Positions 33,617 through 42,595 of a stretch of 64,000 nt of DNA are shown here, piece after piece. Both the position numbers and the translations under genes were made by a program. This DNA comes from Dawidia soli (GTDB taxonomy: Bacteria; Bacteroidota; Bacteroidia; Cytophagales; Cyclobacteriaceae): contig NZ_JAHESC010000007.1 of assembly GCF_018598185.1 (NCBI RefSeq), forward strand, positions 62,001 to 126,000. Direction: 5' to 3'. Under the pieces are notes generated by a model, which saw only the letters and a program-made list of their open reading frames with translations, made no database searches and had not been told where the DNA came from. How positions within the stretch are numbered: the stretch's first letter is position 1; each line of letters opens with the position of its first letter.

Positions 33617-33898
33617 TAGGTTGGATTGTGCGTTAGAGAGTGTGTGCCAGCGGGCTACGTCGGGCAGCTCGGCTACTTTTTCCTTGTTGGCTCTATACCA
33701 TACACTTTTAGGGCGTTTTTTGGTGAACGACTGAATGAAATATCCCGCATCCAGCGACCGTGCGGTGGCGTCGAATGGCCCAAGGTAGCAACGTTGTTGC
33801 AATAGTCCTATTTCATTGGATTTCAGATATTTTCCCTTCAAATGGCCTGACCTGATACAAAAATAATTAGTTTTATTAACTAATTTATTTAGTTTCAT
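33614..33898 (-). CDS. small basic protein of unknown function
   Basis: A 94-residue frame from ATG 33898 (start MKLNKLVNK). The first 20 residues are Lys/Asn-rich and lie in AT-rich DNA; the rest has more normal composition (GLLQQRCYLGPFDATARSLD, then FTKKRPKSVWYRANKEKVAE). It is divergent from the 33923 gene and shares with it a pair of repeated operator-like sites, one of which covers its start codon. A much longer upstream extension is antisense to that gene and rejected. No family recognised. Confidence 0.4.
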   Translation of the reverse strand: MKLNKLVNKTNYFCIRSGHLKGKYLKSNEIGLLQQRCYLGPFDATARSLDAGYFIQSFTKKRPKSVWYRANKEKVAELPDVARWHTLSNAQSNL

Positions 33899-33905
33899 TA
33901 ACTTT
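33867..33905. promoter_or_regulatory. two copies of a 17-bp operator-like site between divergent genes
   Basis: TTAGTTTTATTAACTAA (33867-33883) is an inverted repeat (TTAGTT/AACTAA). TTAGTTTCATTAACTTT (33889-33905) repeats it with two changes, 22 bp downstream, about two helical turns. Similar TTAGT-rich sites are used by small winged-helix repressors, but none is encoded here. Confidence 0.55.
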
Positions 33906-33922
33906 GACAAAAGATCAGGAAT

Positions 33923-34348
33923 ATGGGAGCAGCAATTAAAATAGCATCCGGATTCGATGGGACCGCGCTTGAGGCGGCCCTGGAAGAGATGATCCTCGTG
34001 GCGGCCAGCTTGAAGGAGCACCGCAGGATCGCCGTAGACGTCGTTTTGAACGACGTGCGGGGATACGTTGCCCGGCAGCTTTCGATGGACGTTTCCGCCC
34101 AACAGCTGGAACAGATACAAGTTCAATTGGTAGCGTTCAAGGAATCGAATTTGCCACCCCGGTTTTGCAGGACGGTTTTCGCCGAGGCCCGCAAACGCGG
34201 CCCGGGATATATACATTTCCTGAACTTTACGCAGGATATTCACAAAATCGTACTCGGTGTGCTTCGCTCGGGGCAACTGGAGCTCGGTATCGGCGGCTTT
34301 GCGCCGTCGGAGGACTGGCATCCGGGGATTCTGTCTGTGGTACGATAA
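33923..34348 (+). CDS. hypothetical protein
   Basis: The product is 141 residues, soluble, mostly helical: a helix-rich first half (LEAALEEMILVAASLKEHRR), a middle segment RFCRTVFAEARKRGPGYIHF, and a C-terminal part ending HPGILSVVR. AGGA lies shortly before the ATG. No signal peptide, membrane segment or known motif. Promoter control by the repeated sites just upstream is likely. Confidence 0.5.
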   Translation: MGAAIKIASGFDGTALEAALEEMILVAASLKEHRRIAVDVVLNDVRGYVARQLSMDVSAQQLEQIQVQLVAFKESNLPPRFCRTVFAEARKRGPGYIHFLNFTQDIHKIVLGVLRSGQLELGIGGFAPSEDWHPGILSVVR

Positions 34349-34387
34349 TACGCGGAGTAACGCCTGTAATGCCAATAGCGTAGAGTT

Positions 34388-34756
34388 TATGTTACAACCG
34401 CGCGGCACCGTGTACGCCATTGATAAAAACATCGCACTGCTTATCGGACACCGCGTCGATCCTGGTCAGCCGAACGGTTTCCCGGGTGGATACCCGCATT
34501 GTGGTGGAAAACGAGGTCGACGATTATGTGAATCCCAACGATGCCCTCCGGGCAGTAGTGAATGATGCGGGTAACGATGGCGTTGGTGATCCGGAAGGCG
34601 ACTTCACCTAAGGTGCAGTCGGGGAGGGGCAACGCGATATTCAAAACATACTCCGGCTACAAGGGGACGAAAACACTGGAAGTACCCGTAGAGAGGCAGA
34701 GGTTGAAGCCCGGCGTATACCTGGTAAAAATTCCCTCGGCAAAGAACCACGCATAA
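34388..34756 (+). pseudogene. remnant ending in a T9SS sorting-domain-like segment
   Basis: Two open pieces in different frames follow each other. The first (about 34388-34611) reads through TASILVSRTVSRVDTRIVVE without a credible start. The second (34562-34756) ends FKTYSGYKGTKTLEV then LKPGVYLVKI, which looks like the end of a type IX secretion C-terminal sorting domain. No signal peptide or full-length protein can be assembled, so I read it as a decayed secreted-protein gene. It could instead be two unrelated short ORFs. Confidence 0.35.
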
Positions 34757-34771
34757 GAAATGGACGAAGTT

Positions 34772-36322
34772 CTAAGGACTATCGGCCGGGTTCACCGCTT
34801 TATTTTTTACAAACAAGAACGACATGAAAGCTCCCGTAAAACACAGCGCGGAAGATAATAGCATGATCTTCTTGTACGCATCGATGAAGCTTTCGTGATA
34901 ATACTTATTTATTTTTTCTTTATCCGCAGGGTTAACGTCATTCGGCACTGTGGCGTTTCCCAGGTTTACCGCCTCGGACATCACTGCGTGCCGGCCTGCA
35001 TTGGATAAATCGACGTTCTCCACGCGTGTCTGCAGCGCCGTAGAGAAAAGCAGCACGGCCAGCGCTCCGAAAATGGCGTTTGCCAGGACGTTCGAAATAC
35101 GGGTGAGTGCATTGTTAATCCCCGACGCTGTCCCCGAATATTGCTGACCGACAGAGCCCATGACCGTCGACGTAAGCGGAGCGACCGTGATCGACATCCC
35201 CAAACCGAAGACAAGTATTCCCGGAAAATAAGTTCCCCAATAGTCGTTGATGCCCCGGGTCTGGCCGATAAAGGCGAGCCACAGCAGGCCCAGGCCCGCC
35301 GTTGCGGGGCCGATGATCAGGAAGAGCCTGGGGCCGTAGCGGTCGGCCAGTTTGCCGGAGATCTTTGCCAGGGCGATCATCAGCAGCGTAAAAGGCAGGA
35401 ACGTAAACCCCGATTGCAGCTGCGTGTAGCCCTGTACCTGCACCAGGTTTAACGAAAGGAAAAGCATGCCGGCGCCAAGGCCCGCGTAAAGAAAGAAGGT
35501 GAGGAGGTTGGCGCCGCTAAAGGTGCTATTGCGAAACAGGTTCAGCGGCATCATAGGATATTGGCTGGTCTTCTCGATGACGAGAAATGCGATCAGCAAC
35601 AGCGTGCCCGTAATCAACGGCAGGTATACATGCCAGTGGTGCATCCCTTTCTCCGGCAGGCTCAGACAGCCGAAGGTAAGGGCAGCGAGCCCCAACGCAA
35701 TAACAATAGCGCCAGCGATGTCGATCGTGGGGTTGCTGTTCTCGTCTTTGGTTTCGTCGACCTTTGCCCACAAGATGAGGAATGCGGCGATGCCGATCGG
35801 AATGTTGATAAAAAAGATGTACCGCCACAACCCTGCGTCGGCCAGTGCACCGCCCAGGATGGGGCCGCCGACCGTTACCACGGTGGTGACAGACGACCAG
35901 GTGCCGATGGCCTTGCCGCGTTCGGTTTCATCGATAGAGGACGAGATCAGGGCCAGGCTGCCGGGTATCATAAAGGCGCCGCCGATACCCTGGATCACAC
36001 GGTATGCGATCAGCAGAAAAACGGTGCTCGCCGTGCCACACAGCGCCGAGCCCACCACAAAGATGAAGATCCCCACCATGAAGATTTTCTTGCGTCCCAG
36101 CTTGTCACTCAATGAACCGCCGATGAGAATAAGCGAGGCGAGCATCAGCAGGTACGCATTCAGTATCCAGAAAAGCTCGGCACTGGTAGCGTGCAGGCCC
36201 GCTTGCAGCGCCGGTAATACCACGTTTAACGCCGTGCCGTCTATAAAAGCCATAGACGATGCCATGATGGCCGCAGACATCACCCAGATACCTTTTGTGC
36301 TGTTCAGTTTTACGGTTGCCAT
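34772..36322 (-). CDS. DHA2-type (14-TM) MFS drug exporter
   Basis: The product is 516 residues with about 14 hydrophobic segments. Family signatures are FIDGTALNVVLPALQAGL in the first helix, GGSLSDKLGRKKIF in loop 2-3, AYRVIQGIGGAFMIPGSLAL in motif B and VGGPILGGALADAG in motif C of the antiporter type. It should export drugs or other amphiphiles using the proton gradient. No TetR or membrane-fusion partner is adjacent. Confidence 0.93.
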   Translation of the reverse strand: MATVKLNSTKGIWVMSAAIMASSMAFIDGTALNVVLPALQAGLHATSAELFWILNAYLLMLASLILIGGSLSDKLGRKKIFMVGIFIFVVGSALCGTASTVFLLIAYRVIQGIGGAFMIPGSLALISSSIDETERGKAIGTWSSVTTVVTVGGPILGGALADAGLWRYIFFINIPIGIAAFLILWAKVDETKDENSNPTIDIAGAIVIALGLAALTFGCLSLPEKGMHHWHVYLPLITGTLLLIAFLVIEKTSQYPMMPLNLFRNSTFSGANLLTFFLYAGLGAGMLFLSLNLVQVQGYTQLQSGFTFLPFTLLMIALAKISGKLADRYGPRLFLIIGPATAGLGLLWLAFIGQTRGINDYWGTYFPGILVFGLGMSITVAPLTSTVMGSVGQQYSGTASGINNALTRISNVLANAIFGALAVLLFSTALQTRVENVDLSNAGRHAVMSEAVNLGNATVPNDVNPADKEKINKYYHESFIDAYKKIMLLSSALCFTGAFMSFLFVKNKAVNPADSP

Positions 36323-36536
36323 CGTATCGTCGTTTTCCGTGGTTGGCGCATAACGTTAAAGATAGCAAAGTCTTGGTTTGCCACGGCGGTAAAACCACGC
36401 TGTTCGGTCTCAGGCCCCGGCGTGACAGATAAAGATTGTCATGCAAAAGGAGGAACGTTTATTTTGGTACTAAAGTATGAGGCGATCGTGTGCGCGTTCC
36501 CTCATATTTAGGAAGAACAATAAACGATGACATGCC

Positions 36537-37202
36537 ATGACACTCAAGGAAACACTGTCAGCACTTAAATCGCTGGCGAACGAAAAGATGTACACGCACA
36601 ACCTGAAACACGGGGCGGGCAAGGATCAATACGGGGTAAAGCTTGGCGACATCCGCACCGTAGGCAACAAGATCAAAAAGGACCATGCGCTGGCGCTCGA
36701 GCTGTGGAATACAGGGAACATAGATGCCCGCCTGCTGGCCGCACTGATCATACAGCCTAAGAAATTGTCCGTACAGGAACTGGATGAGCTTGTGAAGTCC
36801 ATCACGTTCGTGCAGGAAGCGGATTGGGTCAATGCGTATATCGTGAAAGATCATCCCGACCGGGAATCGGTTCGCGAGAAGTGGATGGATGCCGGCAATC
36901 CCTGGGCAGCGCGGGCAGGTTGGAGCCTCACCAGCGGCAGGATTGCACGGGAGCCCGACGGACTCGATCTGGACAAGCTCCTCGATCGCATCGAAGCGGA
37001 AATGCCGGCCGCTCCCCCCGAAGTACAGTGGACCATGAACACCGCACTGGCGCAAATCGGTATCCACCATCCCAAACTTCGCAAGCGAGCGCTAGATATC
37101 GGCGAAGCATTGGGCATTTACCGCGACTATCCTGTTTCAAAAGGATGTACATCGCCGTTCGCGCCTATTTGGATCAAGGAAATGGTCAATAGAAAAAAAT
37201 GA
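36537..37202 (+). CDS. AlkD-like DNA alkylation repair protein
   Basis: The product is 221 residues built of short helical (HEAT-like) repeats. It contains the conserved GVKLGDIRTVGNKIK start, ADWVNAYIVKDHP and AARAGWSLTSGRI segments of the DNA alkylation repair enzyme family (AlkC/AlkD). These remove bulky or cationic alkylated bases without base flipping. Shorter, stand-alone AlkD proteins of this size are usual in Bacteroidota. Its stop codon abuts the terminator of the convergent gene. Confidence 0.85.
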   Translation: MTLKETLSALKSLANEKMYTHNLKHGAGKDQYGVKLGDIRTVGNKIKKDHALALELWNTGNIDARLLAALIIQPKKLSVQELDELVKSITFVQEADWVNAYIVKDHPDRESVREKWMDAGNPWAARAGWSLTSGRIAREPDGLDLDKLLDRIEAEMPAAPPEVQWTMNTALAQIGIHHPKLRKRALDIGEALGIYRDYPVSKGCTSPFAPIWIKEMVNRKK

Positions 37203-37235
37203 TCTGCTGCGAACGGTGACATTGTTCGCAGCAGA
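37203..37235 (-). terminator. terminator of the DinB-like gene
   Basis: A perfect 12-bp stem TCTGCTGCGAAC/GTTCGCAGCAGA with a 9-nt loop. On the minus strand it is followed by a run of seven T, which lies inside the last codons of the convergent alkD-like gene. Confidence 0.85.
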
Positions 37236-37246
37236 CTGAATGTATG

Positions 37247-37864
37247 CTATTTGCCTTTCTTTGGAAAGGTAGGATTGTTCAGCACCTCTTGAACCTGGGC
37301 AGTGTGCCGCCGGCTGTGTGCCGCCATTAACAAGATCGTCTGATAAGTATCAAGTTTTCCGAATGGAAAGTCATTGTAATGGTTTCTCAGGTCGTCGGAG
37401 GTTGTTTTGATATACTTAATGTGGTTGTCGCGTTGCGTTTTGAATTCGGCGAGGGTGGCCTCGAAAGATCCGAACTTGCCGGAGGGTTTCATGGTTTCCT
37501 GCGCTTGGCGTTTCTGGCTGCGGTCCGCCACCATCTGTACCAGCTCTTCGTCTTTTGTCTTTATTTCGCTGCGTTTGGAAGGATCAGCCGGCTCTTTCAA
37601 CCCGGATTGAGCAAATTCGAATAGTTGCGACTCCGCCAGGGTAATGTGCTCCACGCATTCAGCGATAGACCAGCTGGTGGCGTCTGCTTTGAAGTTCAAT
37701 TGCTCGGCCGTGAGTCCCTTCACTTTCTTCAGCAGGTCCTCTTTTGTACCCTGCAGCAGGTCGAGGGCGTACTTCCGTTCTGCTTCGGTAAGGGTGGCGG
37801 CCGGACGGTCAAAACTCATGGCGATCGCGGCCACGGCAACAAGAACGAATTTGAATATTTTCAT
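37247..37864 (-). CDS. exported DinB-superfamily protein
   Basis: The product is 205 residues with an N-terminal hydrophobic signal (FKFVLVAVAAIAMSF). The DinB/YfiT-like four-helix bundle has metal-ligand His positions in WSIAECVEHITLAE and LLMAAHSRRHTAQV. Such proteins are putative metal-dependent thiol transferases, mostly uncharacterised. A signal peptide on a DinB protein is less common than the cytosolic form. Single gene with its own terminator. Confidence 0.82.
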   Translation of the reverse strand: MKIFKFVLVAVAAIAMSFDRPAATLTEAERKYALDLLQGTKEDLLKKVKGLTAEQLNFKADATSWSIAECVEHITLAESQLFEFAQSGLKEPADPSKRSEIKTKDEELVQMVADRSQKRQAQETMKPSGKFGSFEATLAEFKTQRDNHIKYIKTTSDDLRNHYNDFPFGKLDTYQTILLMAAHSRRHTAQVQEVLNNPTFPKKGK

Positions 37865-37957
37865 AATAGGGGTGGTTTTGTTTCACAAAGTTAATGTCCC
37901 AAAAACTGTGCGCAAGGGTGCGAATTAGACATTTGCGCGGGGTGATTAAGACAATAA

Positions 37958-38398
37958 CTAGAGATGATCAATAGGCTTGTGCCCGGCGGCATTGTTCTTT
38001 TCGTCAAGCGGAATGTAAGCGTTGTAGGCTACCTCCAGGATGTTTCCCTCAACGTCTTTGAAATAGAAGAAGAGCCCTCCAAACGGCGCGGCCGTGGGCT
38101 CCTGCAAGACTTCGACATCCCGGGCTTTTAATCGGTCGTGGATCGCGCGCACCTCCTGTTCCGAGCGCACATTATAGCCGATCGTTACCGCCCGAAAGCC
38201 GCTGCCCTCCGGTGGTATGCCGATAAACTTCGCCAGGTCCGGACGTTTACAAAGGCTGAAGAGAAAACCGTTCAGTTGATAGAAGACAATGTCTTGGTTT
38301 GCGGCTACCGGTTTCCAGTCCAGTATCTGCTCGTAGAATTTTTGCATAGCCGGCAAGTTATCGACGGCAATGGTCAGGACGCTTATTCGTTGTTCCAT
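37958..38398 (-). CDS. VOC-family (glyoxalase/bleomycin-resistance-like) protein
   Basis: The product is 146 residues with two beta-alpha-beta-beta-beta modules. The first begins VLTIAVDNLPAMQKFYEQIL, the second contains FFYFKDVEGNILEVAYN with the C-terminal Glu that usually binds metal. Specific substrate unknown. From 38399 to 38733 I see only a short GC hairpin (CCGGC-ATAAAA-GCCGG near 38630) and no gene. Confidence 0.85.
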   Translation of the reverse strand: MEQRISVLTIAVDNLPAMQKFYEQILDWKPVAANQDIVFYQLNGFLFSLCKRPDLAKFIGIPPEGSGFRAVTIGYNVRSEQEVRAIHDRLKARDVEVLQEPTAAPFGGLFFYFKDVEGNILEVAYNAYIPLDEKNNAAGHKPIDHL

Positions 38399-38733
38399 GA
38401 TGTATTGTTGGTGGTTGGTTAAGGGAAGCTAAAACTTTGGGCCAATGCTCAGAGGCCCCCTGGTTTTATGCAAATACTTCGCTTGTTTTCTAACGTCAGC
38501 ATACTAAATTTCTTTTCAAAGAAAAGTCTGAAATTCCGGCATGAGAAGAGCCCAACAGACCGATCGCGCGTTGGTCGTCGATAAATCGTTTCACGATAAC
38601 AAGAGCGTAAATCATGTTGTGAAACAAGACCGGCATAAAAGCCGGCGGATGAAGCGATTGGGAGCAATATTGTAATTGGCGCTCAGACTCGCCAGATGCC
38701 GGGGGGATCAGGCGCAGTGGTAGCAATCTTCAA

Positions 38734-38955
38734 CTACATTCTGACCAGCGTTGTCACATAGATAAAGCAGTGCCCTATAGGCTGCTTCAACTGTGCCGCA
38801 ACTCTGCCGTAATAGTGCCGCATCTCTGCGACAACCCTGGCTTTGTCCTGCACTATCCTGGCGTAAGCTCGCGCTGACGTCTTAGACTGGCGTGCTTGAA
38901 TCAATGCCTGGCAACGAGCAAACGCATGATCGAGAATCCCAAACGCACGCGTCAA
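38734..38955 (-). CDS. short hypothetical ORF or fragment
   Basis: A 73-residue frame with alternative-codon start and coding-like helical composition (ALIQARQSKTSARAYARIVQ, then VVAEMRHYYGRVAAQLK). The same frame stays open upstream of the start to about 39000 with no ATG, which suggests the tail of a damaged gene rather than an intact one. No family recognised. Confidence 0.3.
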   Translation of the reverse strand: MTRAFGILDHAFARCQALIQARQSKTSARAYARIVQDKARVVAEMRHYYGRVAAQLKQPIGHCFIYVTTLVRM

Positions 38956-38985
38956 CTCCTCCCTTGATATAGTCAGCGACGCAGA

Positions 38986-39319
38986 ATGCTTAACAGCCGG
39001 CGATATAAAGAACTGGGACTACCTCGCCCGCTCACCTTTGCTGGAGCGATTCAAGGGCAGGTCGCCGCCCGGGCAGAGGCACCGTGGCTGTTCGAAGCCA
39101 TGGCCAGTTATGCAGCAGAGCAATTTTCTGAGCCGGCAAATCTGCATACATCGTCGACAAACAGTACCCCACCGAGTTCATCGAAGCCACGTGGGGCACG
39201 ACGCACTGATTCAATTGCTGCGCACCAACGGTGATGTGCCTGCAACGCTGCACGTCGACGAACAGGAGTTCGAAACAAGGCTTTACCCGTACATCCAAAA
39301 GCGCTACTACCCGGATTAA
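38986..39319 (+). pseudogene. decayed gene with two apparent frameshifts
   Basis: Three plus-strand frames follow in order with natural-looking composition: LPRPLTFAGAIQGQVAARAE to about 39130, then AYIVDKQYPTEFIEATWGTT to about 39215, then LIQLLRTNGDVPATLHVDEQ onward to a stop at 39319 after QKRYYPD. Two frame changes would join them into one protein of about 110 residues. The family is unknown, and the reading could be chance. Confidence 0.35.
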
Positions 39320-39388
39320 TTTCACGCTCGTACGCACACGCGCGCTGTTTTTTGGTCGTTCTGTCCGATTATTCTTTATGTTTGAAGA

Positions 39389-40492
39389 ATGAACGATCAC
39401 ACACAGGCTGCGGGCTTACTGAACACCAAGCAGCATTACGAGATATTAGATGGGTTGAGGGGAGTGGCGGCGATCGCGGTAGTGGTGTTCCACTTCATGG
39501 AGATTGCCGTTCCCGATTACAACGACAACTTTATTGCACACGCCTACCTGGCCGTCGACTTCTTTTATTGTTTGTCGGGCTTTGTCATAGCCTATGCTTA
39601 CGACAACAAGCTGGCCGACATCGGCTTCGGCAGGTTTTTTAAACAACGGCTGATCCGGTTGCAGCCCTTGGTGATCGTCGGATCGATCTGGGGCCTCGTG
39701 GCATTTATCTTCGATCCCTTCAGCGATCTGTGGGTGAAGTATGCCGACAAGCTGCCCGTTGCTTTCGCGGCTTCATGCCTGATGATCCCCTACGCCTTCG
39801 TGCCCGAACGGTACTTTAATATATTCCACCTCAATCCACCGTCCTGGTCTTTATTTTGGGAGTATGTCGCGAGCATAGTATACGCCGCCGTGTTGATCCG
39901 GGTGGGCAGGAAAGTGCTGTGGGTATTGGCCGCGATCGGCGCCGGTGCACTGTTCTATGAAGCTCATGAGGCCACCAACCTCGGCGTAGGGTGGAGCGGT
40001 GATAACTTTTGGGGAGGAGGCATCCGGGCATGCTTCCCGTTTCTGGCCGGTATATTGGTATACCGCTCCCGGTATATCATTCGCAACAAGCTTGGCTTTT
40101 TGATTCCTACCGGTTTGCTGCTGTTAACTTTTCTGGTGCCCTTCTCGGCTCCGTATAACTGGGTCATTGAACCTTCCATCGTGATCGTGTATTTTCCGTT
40201 GCTGGTGGCAGTGGGTGCGGGCGCAGTGCCGGGGCCGCGTGCGAAACGCCTGTGCGAGCTCTCGGGAAATATATCGTATCCACTGTATATGATCCACTAT
40301 CCCTTTATCTGGATCTTTATGAGCTATGTCGAAACACACAAACCTACCTTGCACGAAATGAGCATCATTACCGTCGTCGGTACATTGTTGCTGATCGGCC
40401 TGTCATACCTGGTGTTGGTGTTTGTGGACATGCCCATACGCATGTTCCTAAAGAACAGGCTGAGGGGCTCGTCGTCGACCGTATCCGGTTGA
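39389..40492 (+). CDS. acyltransferase family 3 (OafA/YrhL-type) membrane protein
   Basis: The product is 367 residues with about ten membrane helices. It opens with the family hallmark EILDGLRGVAAIAVVVFHF, whose conserved Arg and His are catalytic, followed by AVDFFYCLSGFVIAYAY and FFKQRLIRLQPL. These enzymes move acetyl or other acyl groups onto cell-surface sugars. No glycan-synthesis genes are next to it, so the target is unknown. Confidence 0.9.
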   Translation: MNDHTQAAGLLNTKQHYEILDGLRGVAAIAVVVFHFMEIAVPDYNDNFIAHAYLAVDFFYCLSGFVIAYAYDNKLADIGFGRFFKQRLIRLQPLVIVGSIWGLVAFIFDPFSDLWVKYADKLPVAFAASCLMIPYAFVPERYFNIFHLNPPSWSLFWEYVASIVYAAVLIRVGRKVLWVLAAIGAGALFYEAHEATNLGVGWSGDNFWGGGIRACFPFLAGILVYRSRYIIRNKLGFLIPTGLLLLTFLVPFSAPYNWVIEPSIVIVYFPLLVAVGAGAVPGPRAKRLCELSGNISYPLYMIHYPFIWIFMSYVETHKPTLHEMSIITVVGTLLLIGLSYLVLVFVDMPIRMFLKNRLRGSSSTVSG

Positions 40493-40638
40493 TCCACACC
40501 CGCGGTCACTCGTGCGTCGTGCTTGCAGACAGGCTGGAAATCGTGGTTTTATGTTATTCAATCGTTTTAAATGCGATTTTGTAACAGAAAATTTCTAATA
40601 TTATCCACTCAAAGAGGAATAATCCTGACGCAACCGCC

Positions 40639-41217
40639 ATGCGTGTATTCAAAGTATATTCTGATGATAAACTGGTAGAGCTCATGCGGCAGCAGGATAT
40701 GGCTGCGTTTGATGAGATCTATTATCGTTATTGGAAGAAGCTGTATGCCATGGCCTATAATCGCGTACACGCAAAGATCGTGGCCGAAGAGCTGGTGCAG
40801 GAGATCTTCATAAGCCTGTGGGTGAACCGCGCCACCATGCAGGTACAAAATCTATCCGGGTACCTGTTCACCGCAACAAAGTATAAAGTCATATCCTACT
40901 ACGAGCGCCAGCTGACGCGAAAAACATACCTCGAAAAACAAACCGCGATCGTCCAGGACCGCGACGACACCACTGAGCAGACAGTACTGGTCAACGACTT
41001 GCACGAAGCGCTCGATCGCGAAGTAAATAAGCTCCCCGCACGCTGTCGCGAAGTATTTCGCCTGAGCCGCGTCGAGAACCTCCCCATCAAGCAGGTAGCC
41101 CTCCAAATGGGCGTATCCGAAAAAACTGTCGAGAACCAGCTCCTCAAAGCATTGAAAGTATTGCGTACATCCCTTCGCCACTACACCATGTCGGTTGTTA
41201 TGCTCCTTTTCTTATAG
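40639..41217 (+). CDS. ECF sigma-70 factor of a SusCD regulatory unit
   Basis: The product is 192 residues. Region 2: MAAFDEIYYRYWKKLYAMAY and AEELVQEIFISLWVNR. Region 4: LPARCREVFRLSRVENLPIK and ALQMGVSEKTVENQLLKALK. The ending has a hydrophobic tail (MSVVMLLFL) seen in Bacteroidota ECF factors of this group. It is followed by FecR, SusC and SusD and should direct their transcription when the glycan or other ligand is bound. The 206-bp gap to fecR is C-rich and holds two CACGACACAC copies. Confidence 0.93.
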   Translation: MRVFKVYSDDKLVELMRQQDMAAFDEIYYRYWKKLYAMAYNRVHAKIVAEELVQEIFISLWVNRATMQVQNLSGYLFTATKYKVISYYERQLTRKTYLEKQTAIVQDRDDTTEQTVLVNDLHEALDREVNKLPARCREVFRLSRVENLPIKQVALQMGVSEKTVENQLLKALKVLRTSLRHYTMSVVMLLFL

Positions 41218-41423
41218 TCTTATAGGTCAAATTCCGGCCCTTAACCTCGCACCCCTCGCAAAAAATCACGACACACGCATCTGGCGCCACCGCCAAAACC
41301 ACGACACACGGAATCATCAACCCAACACTTCTAACCACGCCCAAACATTTTCAAAAAAAAATGCCCCAGGCGTAGGGGAAAACGTTTGCTGACCGGACTT
41401 ACCTGCTAAATCGATATAGTGAA

Positions 41424-42476
41424 ATGAATAGCAAGGATGTTACCCCGGAACTTTTGCAGCGTTACCTGCAGCATGACTGCACGCCCGAAGAGGAAGCGCG
41501 TGTCAATGCCTGGTATGCCGCCCTAAACGACCGGGAGATTCACGTGCTGCCGCTCACACCGGCCCAGCAGGATCTGGTAGAGCGCAGCATGTTGCGGCGC
41601 ATCCGGCAAACGCTCGGTGAACACGCACCCATGCCGTATGTGCAACCCCAGCGTGCAAGACCATCCAGGCTGTTTTATCAGATTGCCGCGTCGGTCGCGA
41701 TCCTCGCGCTGGCCGCGGGCGCGTATTGGTTCACCACACGCATGCCGTTCCATTCCGGCCAGGTAAGCAGGGTCACCGAAACACGGCACGTGGTGAACAC
41801 TTCCAGGACCATCCTGCGTCAATCCCTGCCCGACGGATCAGTGGTATGGCTTCAACCCGGCAGCGAGATGGATTATCCCGCCGCATTTGCCGCGACCGAG
41901 CGCACGCTGCAGCTAAAAGGAGAAGCATTCTTTTCCATTGCACGCGATCCCTCCAAACCGTTTCTCATCACCTCCGGAAATGTCCTGACGCGGGTGCTTG
42001 GCACGAGCTTTAATATAAAGGCGTATGAGCATGCCCCCTCCATCGAAGTATCGGTAATGACCGGAAAGGTATCCGTAAACATTCAGGACTCTATAGATAA
42101 TACAACACACGCCGATGCATCGTCTGTATCGCTTGTCGCGCAACAACGTGCCCGCTATGTTAAAGCCCAGCACCGGCTGGAAAAGCAGGAAGGGCAGGAC
42201 CTGCCCGAGCTCGACATCTGGAAATCGACGTCGTTCGTCTTCGAGAACGAGCCGTTGCGTAACGTTCTTCCCCTCTTGAATGAAAAATTCAGTGTCCACA
42301 TCGAGACTGAAAATAAAGCGCTGATGAACTGCCTCTTACGGGCGGATCTAAGCAACCTGAACCTGCCCGACATTCTCGAAATGTTGAGCCTGTCGGTTGA
42401 TGCCACCTACGAACTCGAGGGCAATACCATTCGCTTACGCGGACAGGGATGCTCGCCATTACCCAACCCTAAATAA
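41424..42476 (+). CDS. FecR-family anti-sigma factor
   Basis: The product is 350 residues: cytoplasmic N-terminus (ELLQRYLQHDCTPEEEARVN), one membrane helix near residues 88-106 (IAASVAILALAAGAYWF), periplasmic FecR domain (LKGEAFFSIARDPSKPFLI, RVLGTSFNIKAYE) and a C-terminal DUF4974-like domain (PLLNEKFSVHIETENKAL). It should hold the ECF factor encoded upstream and receive the signal from the STN domain of the SusC protein downstream. Confidence 0.94.
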   Translation: MNSKDVTPELLQRYLQHDCTPEEEARVNAWYAALNDREIHVLPLTPAQQDLVERSMLRRIRQTLGEHAPMPYVQPQRARPSRLFYQIAASVAILALAAGAYWFTTRMPFHSGQVSRVTETRHVVNTSRTILRQSLPDGSVVWLQPGSEMDYPAAFAATERTLQLKGEAFFSIARDPSKPFLITSGNVLTRVLGTSFNIKAYEHAPSIEVSVMTGKVSVNIQDSIDNTTHADASSVSLVAQQRARYVKAQHRLEKQEGQDLPELDIWKSTSFVFENEPLRNVLPLLNEKFSVHIETENKALMNCLLRADLSNLNLPDILEMLSLSVDATYELEGNTIRLRGQGCSPLPNPK

Positions 42477-42595
42477 CGACTACATGCAAACAAAAAGACG
42501 AACTTGACCACGAACGACTACAGCCAAGAAAGAACAGAACAAGGCGATGCCATGCGTCGCGCTTGCATTAAGCAACCCCAAAACAAGGATTCAAA

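Noticed and set aside
33899-34432. Extension of the 33614-33898 gene to a 272-residue protein
   Set aside because: The added part is exactly antisense to the 33923-34348 gene and has no independent support.
33496-34771. Integrated mobile element at tRNA-Pro
   Set aside because: No integrase, no transposase and no duplicated tRNA end was found, so there is no direct sign of integration.
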